A stretch of DNA of 43,596 nt, from NCBI GenBank assembly GCA_002710135.1, contig PAOY01000023.1:1-43596 (forward strand), written 5' to 3'. Positions 18,008 through 27,765 of the stretch are shown one piece after another (the stretch's first letter is position 1; every line of letters starts with the position of its first letter). This DNA is from Dehalococcoidia bacterium. GTDB lineage: Bacteria; Chloroflexota; Dehalococcoidia; Lucifugimonadales; Lucifugimonadaceae. Made by a program: the position numbers and the translations under genes. The notes under the pieces are model-generated. The model saw only the letters and a list, made by a program, of their open reading frames with translations, was not told where the DNA came from and did not search any database.

Positions 18008-19342
18008 ATGTATTTGTATAACTCCCTAACTAAACAAAAAGAAAAAATAGAAAAAAAAGAAGTAAACATGTACGTTTGCGGTGTGACTGTTTATGACCGA
18101 CCTCATTTAGGACATGCATTGTCTACTATAACTTTTGATGTGCTTCATAGATTTCTTGAATATAAAGGATTCAAGGTTAAAAGAGTTCAAAACTTTACTG
18201 ATGTTGACGATAAAATAATTGCCAAATCAAAGGAATTAAATATATCTCCAAAGGAAGTCTCCGAAAAATATATTCGAGCTTTTTTTGAAGATATGGATAG
18301 CCTAGGTGTAAGAAGAGCAGACGTGCATCCTAGAGCTACTGAAGATATGAATGAAATAATTGAATTAATAGAAGATTTGATTGAAAAAAAAGCTGCATAT
18401 GAACTAAATGGAAGCGTGTATTTTGACGTTAGTTTTTCTAAAGATTATGGAAAGCTTTCAAGAAGAAATTTTAATGATCTTATTGAAGGAAATAGAATAG
18501 AGAACGAGCCTGACAAAAAACAGCACGGAGATTTTGCTCTATGGAAACACGCGGAAGAAGAAGAAACTCACTGGGATAGTCCTTGGGGTAAAGGTAGACC
18601 TGGATGGCATATAGAATGTTCAGCCATGGTAAAAAAACATTTAGGAACTTCAATAGATATTCATGGTGGAGGTCTAGATTTAGTATTTCCTCATCATGAA
18701 AATGAAATTGCACAAAGTGAATCATCAACTGGGTACAAACCATTTGCTAAAATTTGGGTCCATAATGGTTTATTGAAACGTTCAGGAGATGAAAAAATGA
18801 GTAAATCATTAGGAAATTCACTTGATGTGAAGGATGCTTTAGAAAAATATTCAGGAAATTCTATCCGTCTTTGGATTCTTCAAAGTCACTATAGACAACC
18901 GAGCTCATTGGATAATAACTCCTTAGAAATAGCCCAAAAATCAATACAAAGAATTGAAAGAACTCTAGTTTTAGAAGGCCAATCTGGATTTGATCTAAAA
19001 GATTATAAAAACAAATTCTTGAATGCAATGGAAGATGACCTGGCGACACCCAAAGCAATTGCTACTATATTTGACTTGATTCATGACATTAATAAAGCAA
19101 ATGATAATAACAAAAAAATTAATGAAGGTATTTCTTTGCTGAGAGAACTTTTGGGTATTTTAGGTTTTGAATTTAATATTAAAAGCCAAGATGATTCAGA
19201 AATTTTAGAATTAATTAATCAAAGAAATAAATTTAGATCAGATAAGGAATACGAAAAAGCTGATCAAATAAGAAATGATTTGTTGTCCTTGGGAGTTGAA
19301 ATTCTTGATTCTAAAGATGGCACATCTTACAGAAAAATTTAG
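18008..19342 (+). CDS. cysS: Cysteinyl-tRNA synthetase
   Basis: MYVCGVTVYDRPHLGHA, GWHIECSAM, DIHGGGLDLVFPHHENEIAQSE, KMSKSLGN. Confidence 0.97.
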   Translation: MYLYNSLTKQKEKIEKKEVNMYVCGVTVYDRPHLGHALSTITFDVLHRFLEYKGFKVKRVQNFTDVDDKIIAKSKELNISPKEVSEKYIRAFFEDMDSLGVRRADVHPRATEDMNEIIELIEDLIEKKAAYELNGSVYFDVSFSKDYGKLSRRNFNDLIEGNRIENEPDKKQHGDFALWKHAEEEETHWDSPWGKGRPGWHIECSAMVKKHLGTSIDIHGGGLDLVFPHHENEIAQSESSTGYKPFAKIWVHNGLLKRSGDEKMSKSLGNSLDVKDALEKYSGNSIRLWILQSHYRQPSSLDNNSLEIAQKSIQRIERTLVLEGQSGFDLKDYKNKFLNAMEDDLATPKAIATIFDLIHDINKANDNNKKINEGISLLRELLGILGFEFNIKSQDDSEILELINQRNKFRSDKEYEKADQIRNDLLSLGVEILDSKDGTSYRKI

Positions 19343-19551
19343 AACCTGACGTTTAGAACAGCGACTCCAACAAACAATATTATCAACAATATTGTCAATC
19401 TAAAAAGTATCTGCTCAATTCCTCTTCTTGATCTGTAGGATCCATCTGATTGTCCAAATAACCCTGCACTGCTTCCTCTAGTTTGCAAAAGTATTACAGC
19501 AATTATTATTACTGCAAAAATCATCATCAATACTGAAAAAAGTAAATCCAA
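19339..19551 (-). CDS. secG: Preprotein translocase subunit SecG
   Basis: Two TM segments around ILLQTRGSSAGLFGQSDGSYRSRRGIEQILFRLT. Confidence 0.9.
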   Translation of the reverse strand: MDLLFSVLMMIFAVIIIAVILLQTRGSSAGLFGQSDGSYRSRRGIEQILFRLTILLIILFVGVAVLNVRF

Positions 19552-19568
19552 AATTTCCTCAATTTCTC

Positions 19569-21014
19569 TTATTTTGTTTGTAAAATTTTATTTATTATTT
19601 CGCTTGAAATTTTAGGGTCTGCTTGCCCTTTGGTCTGTTTCATAACCTGACCCAATAAAAACTTTTGAGACTGCTCTTTACCTGCCTTAAAGTCCTCAAC
19701 TGCTTTAGGATTACTTTCAATTATATTACTTATTGTATCTTCTAGCTCCCCGCTATCAGATATAATTGAAAGATTCTTATCGTTAATAATATCATTTGGC
19801 TTTGATCCAGTATCCCACATCTCTTCCAAAACTGTTTTTAAGATTTTGTTATTTATTTTATTTTGGAAATAAATTTCTACTAAGTTTGATAAGTCTTCAG
19901 GGGTAAATTTCAAATTTTCATAATTATTAGAATTTATGTTTAATAACCTACTAAACTCTCCGTTCATTAGATTTGCGATATATTTAATTGAATCCTTATT
20001 TTTATTATGAGATTCAATAGTTGCTTCAAAGAAATTTGAAAAATCAATATCTCCTGTTAGCAGATTTGCGTCATATTCACTAAGTTGATATTCAGTTATA
20101 TATTTTTCTTTCCTGCTTTTAGGTAATTCGGGTAAACAATCCTGGATTTCATTAACCCAATCTGCGCTAATTTCTAGAGGAGGGATATCAGGCTCAGGGA
20201 AATATCTATAGTCATTTGACTCTTCTTTGGTTCTTTGTGAAATGGTTATAGACTTTTCGTCTGACCACCCTCTAGTTTCTTGGATAATTATTTCATTATT
20301 TTCTTTGGATTTGATTTGTCTTTTGATCTCATAATCAACAGCATCTGCAACAGCAGAAACTCGATTCATATTTTTTATTTCAACTTTTGTTCCTAATTCT
20401 TTAGATCCTTTTTTTCTAATACTTATATTTGCGTCACACCTAAAGGAACCTTCTTCCATATTTGCTGATCCAACTCCGATATATCTTATGATTTTTTGTA
20501 AATTTTCTATGTATTCAATCACCTCATTTGAGGAGCTTAAATCAGGTTCTGTCACAATTTCCATTAAAGGTGTTCCTGATCTATTAATATCTAGTAAGCT
20601 ATAGTTAGAATCACTAGTATTAATATGAGTCAGTTTTGCTACATCTTCTTCCATGTGGACTCTGTTAATTCTTATTTTTTTCCCTGATGAAAGTTCAACA
20701 AATCCTTCGTAACATATAGGCTCATCAAATTGAGAAATTTGGTACCCTTTCATCAGATCAGGATAAAAATATTGTTTTCTATCAAATTTTGTTTTACTTG
20801 AAATACTGCAATCAAGAGCTAGTCCTATCATAATTGCACTTTCTACAGCTTTTTTATTTACAACAGGTAAAGCTCCTGGTAATCCCATAGATGTAGGGTC
20901 TACTATTGTATTTGGCTCTTGATTTTGATATTTTGCACTCGAAAGACTAAACATCTTAGAGTTGGTGTTTAACTGCACATGAGTCTCTAAACCAATTACT
21001 GCTTCATAGTTCAT
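19569..21014 (-). CDS. gatB: Aspartyl/glutamyl-tRNA(Asn/Gln) amidotransferase subunit B
   Basis: YEAVIGLETHVQLNTNSKMFS, GLPGALPVVNKKAVE, NRSGTPLMEIVTEPD, DYRYFPEPDIPPLEIS. Confidence 0.97.
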   Translation of the reverse strand: MNYEAVIGLETHVQLNTNSKMFSLSSAKYQNQEPNTIVDPTSMGLPGALPVVNKKAVESAIMIGLALDCSISSKTKFDRKQYFYPDLMKGYQISQFDEPICYEGFVELSSGKKIRINRVHMEEDVAKLTHINTSDSNYSLLDINRSGTPLMEIVTEPDLSSSNEVIEYIENLQKIIRYIGVGSANMEEGSFRCDANISIRKKGSKELGTKVEIKNMNRVSAVADAVDYEIKRQIKSKENNEIIIQETRGWSDEKSITISQRTKEESNDYRYFPEPDIPPLEISADWVNEIQDCLPELPKSRKEKYITEYQLSEYDANLLTGDIDFSNFFEATIESHNKNKDSIKYIANLMNGEFSRLLNINSNNYENLKFTPEDLSNLVEIYFQNKINNKILKTVLEEMWDTGSKPNDIINDKNLSIISDSGELEDTISNIIESNPKAVEDFKAGKEQSQKFLLGQVMKQTKGQADPKISSEIINKILQTK

Positions 21015-21115
21015 ATTTTTCTAATCTCAAAATTAATGTGTTTATACATTCTATCTTAGTCAAATAAAAAGATATAATATTAAATATAGAGAAATATAAA
21101 TTATTAGGAGAATTT

Positions 21116-22582
21116 ATGCCTACCCCAGACAGCATATCACGTGAGACCGATTTATCAGGAATGGACGAGTATAAATGGGGTTTTACAACAGATGTTGATA
21201 CAGAATTAGCTCCAAAAGGGCTAGATGAGTCAATTGTAAGATTGATTTCCACTAAAAAAGAAGAACCTCAATGGCTTCTTGATTGGAGACTGAAAGCATT
21301 TAGACATTGGGAGAAATTGCTCCATGATTCAAAAGAACCAAATTGGGCGATGGTTAAGTATCCACCAATAGATTTTCAAGATATTTATTACTATGCAGCC
21401 CCGAAATCTATGGCTGAAGCGCCAAAGTCGCTTGATGATGTTGATCCTGAAATGCTTGAAACTTTTGAAAAATTAGGCATCCCTATAAGTGAAAGAGAAA
21501 AATTAGCTGGTGTTGCTGTAGATGCTGTTTTCGATTCAGTATCGGTAGCAAATACTCTTGATGATCAACTTAAGGATATGGGTATAATTTTCTGTTCTTT
21601 CAACGAGGCTGTAAAGAATCATCCTGATTTAGTAAAGAAGTACTTAGGTTCAGTGGTACCATACTCTGATAACTTTTACTCTGCACTAAATTCTGCAGTT
21701 TTTAGTGATGGATCATTTGCATATATCCCTCCTGGTGTCAGGTGTCCTATAGAATTGATGACTTATTTTAGGATTAATACTGAAGGATCAGGTCAGTTTG
21801 AAAGAACTCTAATAATTGCAGATGAAGACGCATACGTTTCGTACCTTGAAGGGTGTACAGCTCCTTTTAGAAAAACCTCTCAATTACATGCTGCTGTTGT
21901 TGAGCTCGTTGCTATGAAAGATTCTGAAATTAAATATTCAACTGTTCAAAATTGGTTTCCTGGCACAAAAGATGGTGAGGGAGGGGTTTATAATTTTGTT
22001 ACTAAAAGAGGTAAAGCATTGGAAAATTCCAAAATATCTTGGACTCAAGTTGAAACAGGTTCAGCAATAACATGGAAATATCCATCAGTTATCTTGCAAG
22101 GAGATAATTCTATTGGAGAATTTTACTCCGTAGCCATGGCTAATAATTATCAACAAGCCGATACGGGAACGAAGATGATTCACATAGGAAAGAATACCAA
22201 ATCCACAGTTGTTTCTAAGGGGATTTCAGCTGGAAAAGGTCAAAATACTTACAGAGGTCAAATAAAAATTATGCCTTCAGCAGAAGGCGCAATGAACCAT
22301 ACTCAGTGTGATTCATTGCTCATAGGAGATAAATGTGGAGCACACACTGTCCCATACATAGAAGTTAGAAATTCATCAGCAAGGCTTGAACACGAAGCTT
22401 CAACATCCAAAGTATCTGAGGACCAACTTTTTTACCTTATGTCTAGAGGACTATCAGAAGAAGAAGCTAATCATATGATTATTACAGGTTGGAGTAAAGA
22501 TGTAATAAAGGAATTGCCATTTGAATTTTCTTTGGAAGCAACCCAATTATTAAAAGTCAGCTTAGAAGGAGCTGTTGGATAA
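21116..22582 (+). CDS. sufB: Fe-S cluster assembly protein SufB
   Basis: [78 protein letters not shown]. Confidence 0.97.
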   Translation: MPTPDSISRETDLSGMDEYKWGFTTDVDTELAPKGLDESIVRLISTKKEEPQWLLDWRLKAFRHWEKLLHDSKEPNWAMVKYPPIDFQDIYYYAAPKSMAEAPKSLDDVDPEMLETFEKLGIPISEREKLAGVAVDAVFDSVSVANTLDDQLKDMGIIFCSFNEAVKNHPDLVKKYLGSVVPYSDNFYSALNSAVFSDGSFAYIPPGVRCPIELMTYFRINTEGSGQFERTLIIADEDAYVSYLEGCTAPFRKTSQLHAAVVELVAMKDSEIKYSTVQNWFPGTKDGEGGVYNFVTKRGKALENSKISWTQVETGSAITWKYPSVILQGDNSIGEFYSVAMANNYQQADTGTKMIHIGKNTKSTVVSKGISAGKGQNTYRGQIKIMPSAEGAMNHTQCDSLLIGDKCGAHTVPYIEVRNSSARLEHEASTSKVSEDQLFYLMSRGLSEEEANHMIITGWSKDVIKELPFEFSLEATQLLKVSLEGAVG

Positions 22583-22596
22583 ATACAGGAGATATA

Positions 22597-23355
22597 ATGC
22601 TTGAAATTAAAAACTTAAAAGCCCAAGTTGTAGATAGTGATGATTTAATACTTAAAGGTATAAATTTATCAATAAACCCAGGCGAAGTTCATGCCATCAT
22701 GGGACCAAATGGTTCAGGGAAAAGTACTTTGGCTAATGTACTTGCTGGAAAGCCTGACTATGAAATTACTGATGGCGAAATACACTTCATGGATGAGATG
22801 ATAAACGAATTTCCTCCAGATGAAAGATCTCATTTGGGAATGTTTTTAGCTTTTCAATATCCAGCAGAAATTCCTGGAGTTAGGTCATATCAAATGTTGA
22901 AATCTTCGTTGGATTCTAAAAATGAATATTTTAAGAAGCAAAAACTTTCTGTAAGAGAATTTTCTAAATTTTATGACCAAAAAGTCAAAGATATAGGTAT
23001 CGATACTGAACTAACTAAGAGATCCTTAAATTTTGGATTTTCGGGTGGAGAAAAGAAAAAAAATGAGATTTTACAACTATCAATTTTAGAACCCAAATTA
23101 GCCATATTGGATGAAACTGATTCTGGACTCGATGTTGATGCATTAAAAGCTGTTTCCGATGGAGTTAATCTTATGAGATCAGATGATAGGTCATTTATTA
23201 TAGTTACCCATTATCAAAGGATTCTGAACTATATTGAGCCTGATTTTGTTCACATTTTAGTTAATGGAGAAATTGTAAAGTCCGGGACTAAAGAACTGGC
23301 ACTAGATATAGAAACAAATGGTTATGAAAATATAATCTCTAGTCTTGGTAAATAA
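22597..23355 (+). CDS. sufC: Fe-S cluster assembly ATPase SufC
   Basis: Walker A GPNGSGKST; GFSGGEKKKNEILQLSILEPKLAILDETDSGLDVDAL. Confidence 0.97.
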   Translation: MLEIKNLKAQVVDSDDLILKGINLSINPGEVHAIMGPNGSGKSTLANVLAGKPDYEITDGEIHFMDEMINEFPPDERSHLGMFLAFQYPAEIPGVRSYQMLKSSLDSKNEYFKKQKLSVREFSKFYDQKVKDIGIDTELTKRSLNFGFSGGEKKKNEILQLSILEPKLAILDETDSGLDVDALKAVSDGVNLMRSDDRSFIIVTHYQRILNYIEPDFVHILVNGEIVKSGTKELALDIETNGYENIISSLGK

Positions 23356-23356
23356 A

Positions 23357-24658
23357 ATGAAAGAAATTGAATTTAAAAACATTAGCAATTTATCAAAACC
23401 TGAAATTTTTACAAATAAGAATGTAAATTTAGTAAATAATTTAGGCTGGGAAAGTTTTACTAAAACGGGCCTACCTCCTAATCCTGAAACATCAGAACTT
23501 TGGAAATATACAAATTTTCATAATCTAGGTAATATCAAGTTTTTTTTACCACAAAAAAAAACATTCGATCCAAATGATAATTCAGGGGTTTTCTCAAGTA
23601 AAAATTTTCAAACAATTTATATAGTAGATGGATTTTATGATCCAGAAATATCTAATTTTTCTGACAATGTTATCGTAGAAAAATCAAACGAATTGAGTAA
23701 GCTCAAATCTTTATCAAAAAATTTTGGCGAAATTGCTAAGATTAATGAAAATGAGATGATTGCCATGAATTCTGCATTCATGCTTGATCCTATTTTTATT
23801 TCAATTGATGAAAGTAAAGAAGAAATGAACTTAAATATTGTTATTTTGACAACAGATAATGCTAATAATATTTCATCCTTCCCACGATTATTTATTCAAG
23901 TAAACTCGAAATCTCAAACTAATATAGTTGAATCTTATTTTAATCTTTCGAAGAATAGAAATAACTTGGTAGTACCAGTTATTGAATATTTGTTAGAAAA
24001 AGAAACTAATGTTTGTCATAAAAGAATGCAAATGGATTCAGGTAATTCATTTTTCTTTCAATTTGATCGGGTAATGCAAAAAGAAATGTCTAAATTTATT
24101 TCTACTTCTTTTTCTTTGTCAGGATTATTATCAAGATATGATATACATAGTGACTTATCTGGAATTAATTCTGAATGTAATTTTCATGGATTATACATAA
24201 CAAATAAAAATCAACTTCAAGAAAATGAGATTTCTATAACTCATTCAGTTGAGAAATGTTCTAGTGATCAAATGTTTAAGGGAATACTAGCAGGTAAGTC
24301 AAAAGCTGTTTTTAGTGGAAAAGTTTTAGTAAAGCAAGGCGCACAAAAAACAAGAGCATTTCAAAAAGATCTAAATTTCTTACTTTCAAAAGATTGTGAA
24401 GTAGACACTAAGCCAAGTTTAGAAATTTATGCTGATGATGTTGAATGTAGCCATGGAGCCACGGCAGGTAACATGGATAAAAATATGTTATTTTATCTTC
24501 AAAGTAGAGGTATAAATAATGAGGATGCAATGTCAATGTTGATTAGAGGTTTTGCTCAAGAAATAATTGATGAATTTGAAGATGATGAAATAATAGAATT
24601 TTTAGAGAACTCAATTGATAAATCTATCCCTTCACTTGAGATTCAAGGAATTATGTAA
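23357..24658 (+). CDS. sufD: Fe-S cluster assembly protein SufD
   Basis: SufBD core with DDVECSHGATAGNMDKNMLFYLQSRGINNEDAMSMLIRGFAQEII; start refined to the ATG at 23357. Confidence 0.92.
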   Translation: MKEIEFKNISNLSKPEIFTNKNVNLVNNLGWESFTKTGLPPNPETSELWKYTNFHNLGNIKFFLPQKKTFDPNDNSGVFSSKNFQTIYIVDGFYDPEISNFSDNVIVEKSNELSKLKSLSKNFGEIAKINENEMIAMNSAFMLDPIFISIDESKEEMNLNIVILTTDNANNISSFPRLFIQVNSKSQTNIVESYFNLSKNRNNLVVPVIEYLLEKETNVCHKRMQMDSGNSFFFQFDRVMQKEMSKFISTSFSLSGLLSRYDIHSDLSGINSECNFHGLYITNKNQLQENEISITHSVEKCSSDQMFKGILAGKSKAVFSGKVLVKQGAQKTRAFQKDLNFLLSKDCEVDTKPSLEIYADDVECSHGATAGNMDKNMLFYLQSRGINNEDAMSMLIRGFAQEIIDEFEDDEIIEFLENSIDKSIPSLEIQGIM

Positions 24659-24660
24659 AT

Positions 24661-25110
24661 ATGGTAAATGATGAGCTAAACGAGATGTATGAAGAAATTG
24701 TGATGGATCACTATCACAATCCAAGAAATACAGAATTATTAGAAACTCCTGATTTTGAAATTGAAAAAAATAATCCTTTTTGTGGAGATGAAATAAAGAT
24801 TCAATTAAGTATAAAAGACGAAAGTAAAGTCACAGTATCAGTTACAGGTAGAGGGTGTGCTATTTCTCAAGCTTCAGGATCATTATTAGCTGAAAAAATA
24901 AATAATATTGATTCTAATGATCTCCAAAATACAGTAGATCTTTTCAGAAAATTGATAAAAAGTGAGGAACTAACTGAAAATGAACTAGATATTCTAGGTG
25001 ATATTTCTGCGCTATCTGGGGTCAGAAAGTTTCCTGTTAGAATTAAGTGCGCAATGTTATCTTGGGTTGCATTAGAGGATATAATTAAGCAATCTCAACC
25101 TAAAAATTAA
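24661..25110 (+). CDS. sufU: Fe-S scaffold/sulfur-transfer protein SufU (IscU-like)
   Basis: MDHYHNPRNTELLE, NPFCGDEIKI, GRGCAISQASGSLLAEKI, FPVRIKCAMLSWVALEDII. Confidence 0.93.
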   Translation: MVNDELNEMYEEIVMDHYHNPRNTELLETPDFEIEKNNPFCGDEIKIQLSIKDESKVTVSVTGRGCAISQASGSLLAEKINNIDSNDLQNTVDLFRKLIKSEELTENELDILGDISALSGVRKFPVRIKCAMLSWVALEDIIKQSQPKN

Positions 25111-26005
25111 TTGTTTTTTCAATACCTTTATCAATGCTTGTAAAGTTTTTGTAGTTAGTTGTTTTTATTAATTCAGAATTGTCTAATACTATATTTTCTA
25201 CCTCGCCTTTTCTTTTTTCTTCAAAAATTGGATCTAATTTATAACTTAATTTTTCTTTAATAATTTGATAGATTTCAATTATCTTAACTTCATGATTAGT
25301 GGATATATTTATTTTTGACATTATCTTTTTTGTACAGAAAAGATTAATTATATTTACTAGATCATTGATAAATATATAATCTCTTGTTGAATTACCATCC
25401 CCATAAATTGTTATAGATGAATTATTTGACATTTTTTCTATAAATAGAGGGATTACATTTTGACCTTTTTGCTTTGGCCCATAAATATTTGAAGGCCTTA
25501 AAATTGAATATTTAATATTTGATTTATTCAGTAACTTAGAAATGATATTTTCCCCTTCTAATTTAGAAATCCCATATTCTGATATAGGTTCCAATGAATG
25601 CTTTTCATCAACTGGTAAATACTTAGGATCTCCATAAATTGCTCCTCCAGAAGAAATAAACGTAAAGTAGCATCCATCAATTTTATTTATTTCATTTACA
25701 ATATTTTTTGTTCCTTCAATGTTTATACTTCTTGTCTTTTTAGGATTTTTAATTGAATCCATTACGCTTGTTTGAGCAGCACAATGAATAACAGAAGTAG
25801 GCTTAAATTGAGAAATTATTTTAGATATTTTTTCACTTCTTATATCGAGATATTCAATTTCAATATTTGAATTTGATTTTAAGTTGTAAGGGTTTGATGT
25901 TTCTGTATCTAAAATTAAAATTTTATTAGACTCAGAGAAAAAATTTGTTAAATTCGACCCTACAAAGCCTAGCCCACCTGTAATTAATATTTTTTCTTTA
26001 TTCAA
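25100..26005 (-). CDS. NAD-dependent epimerase/dehydratase (extended SDR, UDP-sugar epimerase-like)
   Basis: ILITGGLGFVGSNLTNF, HCAAQTSV, YGISKLEGE, RPSNIYGPKQKGQNVIPLFI, YGDGNSTRDYIFINDLV. Confidence 0.9.
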   Translation of the reverse strand: MNKEKILITGGLGFVGSNLTNFFSESNKILILDTETSNPYNLKSNSNIEIEYLDIRSEKISKIISQFKPTSVIHCAAQTSVMDSIKNPKKTRSINIEGTKNIVNEINKIDGCYFTFISSGGAIYGDPKYLPVDEKHSLEPISEYGISKLEGENIISKLLNKSNIKYSILRPSNIYGPKQKGQNVIPLFIEKMSNNSSITIYGDGNSTRDYIFINDLVNIINLFCTKKIMSKINISTNHEVKIIEIYQIIKEKLSYKLDPIFEEKRKGEVENIVLDNSELIKTTNYKNFTSIDKGIEKTINF

Positions 26006-26007
26006 TT

Positions 26008-26895
26008 TTATTCCCCTGAGTATAAAACCACATCATTTTTTGAATGATTTTTGCTTATAAGATTTGAAAACTTAAAAACTTCTAATGCTTTTTTATACTC
26101 TATATCTCCAATCTTTATCCCAGAATTCCAAGTACCAAGATTTTGATAATCACTAATTGCATTAGAAATAGAATTTATATCAAAGTCCTTAAAAAATGAA
26201 TGAACACTTTTTGCTACTACCATGGGTTCAGAATTTTGAACCCATTTTTTAGATTTCTTAAAGGCGTTAGAAATCTTTTTCCCTAAATCTGAATTAATTA
26301 ATTTTTCATCTGCACATAAAGTAGAAAAAGCTACCGGTCCTATTATTTCTCCTATTGAAGCTACAATCTTACCGTGTCCTTCTAATTCTAGCTGATGAGG
26401 GTAGCTTCCTTGTTCGTGAAAAAAACCTGAACTCTCTATTGAAAAGCGATTATACATTTCATGTGTATCTAAAGGATCTTTTGTGATTAAGTTTATTTTT
26501 CTAATATCTATGTTTTTTTTGTCTAATGCATACTTCAACATTGCTTCCGGTTGGCCTCCTCTTACAAAATAAAATGGATATTTATATAATTCTTCCCAGT
26601 TGAATTCTCCTGGATTTTTAGAATTTATGAAGAATCCGTCATAAGAATTAATCAGCGCAAAGTGTTTTATTGAAGAAGGAATATTTTTTTCTATGAAATT
26701 CCAACTTTGTGAAACAGCTGATTGAGCAAAATCTATTTCTCCATTAGATATCTTTTCGTAAACATTAATTCCTGGATTTGGAATGTGATACTCAGATTGT
26801 AATCCTTCATTTTCCAAAAACCCTTCGCTAACTAAAGCAATTAATGGGCTGTAAAAAACAGCATGTCTAGAAGCAGTTATATTAATAGTTTTCAT
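26008..26895 (-). CDS. NMT1/THI5-like (SsuA-type) substrate-binding-fold protein without evident signal peptide
   Basis: ITASRHAVFYSPLIALVSEGFLENEGLQSEYH... ISNGEIDFAQSAVSQ pattern; N-terminus starts directly in the mature domain. Confidence 0.7.
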   Translation of the reverse strand: MKTINITASRHAVFYSPLIALVSEGFLENEGLQSEYHIPNPGINVYEKISNGEIDFAQSAVSQSWNFIEKNIPSSIKHFALINSYDGFFINSKNPGEFNWEELYKYPFYFVRGGQPEAMLKYALDKKNIDIRKINLITKDPLDTHEMYNRFSIESSGFFHEQGSYPHQLELEGHGKIVASIGEIIGPVAFSTLCADEKLINSDLGKKISNAFKKSKKWVQNSEPMVVAKSVHSFFKDFDINSISNAISDYQNLGTWNSGIKIGDIEYKKALEVFKFSNLISKNHSKNDVVLYSGE

Positions 26896-26991
26896 ATTTC
26901 ACCTTTTTTAATCAATAATTACTTATATTAGTAGTTTTTTGAATTCATTTTATAATAGAATTCAGGACATAATTTATTTGAAAAGTAATAA

Positions 26992-27765
26992 TTGTCAAGA
27001 TATTCAAGAAATAAATCCAACCTCAGACAGATTGAAGGAAGGCATTCAGTTATTGAAACTCTTTTGTCAAACAAAAAAGTTTCATATATTGATATTTCAG
27101 ATTCGAATGACAATGGTCCTCAAATTGAGAAAATTAGATCTCTTGCAAATGCAAAAAATATAAATATTAACACTATCTCCAAAAAATCTATAGAAAAAAA
27201 ATCTGCTACTAAAAAATCCCAAGGAGTAATTTTATATCTTGATGATAATTATCAATCTTCAGTAGAAGATATGATTTTTTATGCTGATAAAAAGAAAGAA
27301 GTACCTTTATTGATTTTTCTTGATAGGGTGCAAGATCCTCATAATTTGGGAGCTATAGCTAGGACGGCTGAAATATTTGGAGCACATGGATTAGTAGTTC
27401 CAGCTAAAGACTCTGCAAAAATTTCCCCAGGTGCAATTCGTGCTTCAGCGGGTGCTTTGGAGCATATAGAATTTACAATTGTAAATTCTATTTCAAAAAC
27501 CTTAGAATACTTAAAGAAAATGAATTTTCAAATTTTTTCATTAGATATGGATGGAGAAAATATTAGAGAAACTAAAATTGATAAAGAAATCCCAATTGCA
27601 TTAGTAGTAGGTTCTGAACATGATGGAATTGCTAAAAAAATAATAGAAATTTCAGATAAAATTTTATCTATACCTATGAAGGGTGAAATATCATCCTTAA
27701 ATGTTTCTGTTGCTACAGGTATTACTCTTCATGAGATATTTTACAAAAGGAATTTGAATGGATAA
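26992..27765 (+). CDS. rlmB: TrmH/RlmB-type (SPOUT) rRNA 2'-O-methyltransferase
   Basis: IEGRHSVIETLL, FLDRVQDPHNLGAIARTAEIFGAHGLVVP, VVGSEHDGI, IPMKGEISSLNVSVATGITLHEIF; TTG start. Confidence 0.92.
   Translation: MSRYSRNKSNLRQIEGRHSVIETLLSNKKVSYIDISDSNDNGPQIEKIRSLANAKNININTISKKSIEKKSATKKSQGVILYLDDNYQSSVEDMIFYADKKKEVPLLIFLDRVQDPHNLGAIARTAEIFGAHGLVVPAKDSAKISPGAIRASAGALEHIEFTIVNSISKTLEYLKKMNFQIFSLDMDGENIRETKIDKEIPIALVVGSEHDGIAKKIIEISDKILSIPMKGEISSLNVSVATGITLHEIFYKRNLNG

Noticed and set aside
18480-19058. Antisense ORFs opposite cysS (18480-18743, 18861-19058)
   Set aside because: Shadow ORFs; cysS is unambiguous.
21004-21252. Minus ORF 21004-21252 overlapping the sufB start and gatB-sufB intergenic region
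   Set aside because: Overlaps conserved sufB N-terminus and lacks domain support.
26008-26895. Calling this gene THI5-type HMP-P synthase
   Set aside because: The CCCFC motif expected for fungal/Legionella Thi5 is absent; only the general NMT1-like fold is supported.
26939-27163. ORFs 26939-27163 (+) and 26928-27113 (-) at the rlmB 5' end
   Set aside because: Out-of-frame or antisense with the rlmB N-terminus (IEGRHSVIETLL), which is the supported frame.
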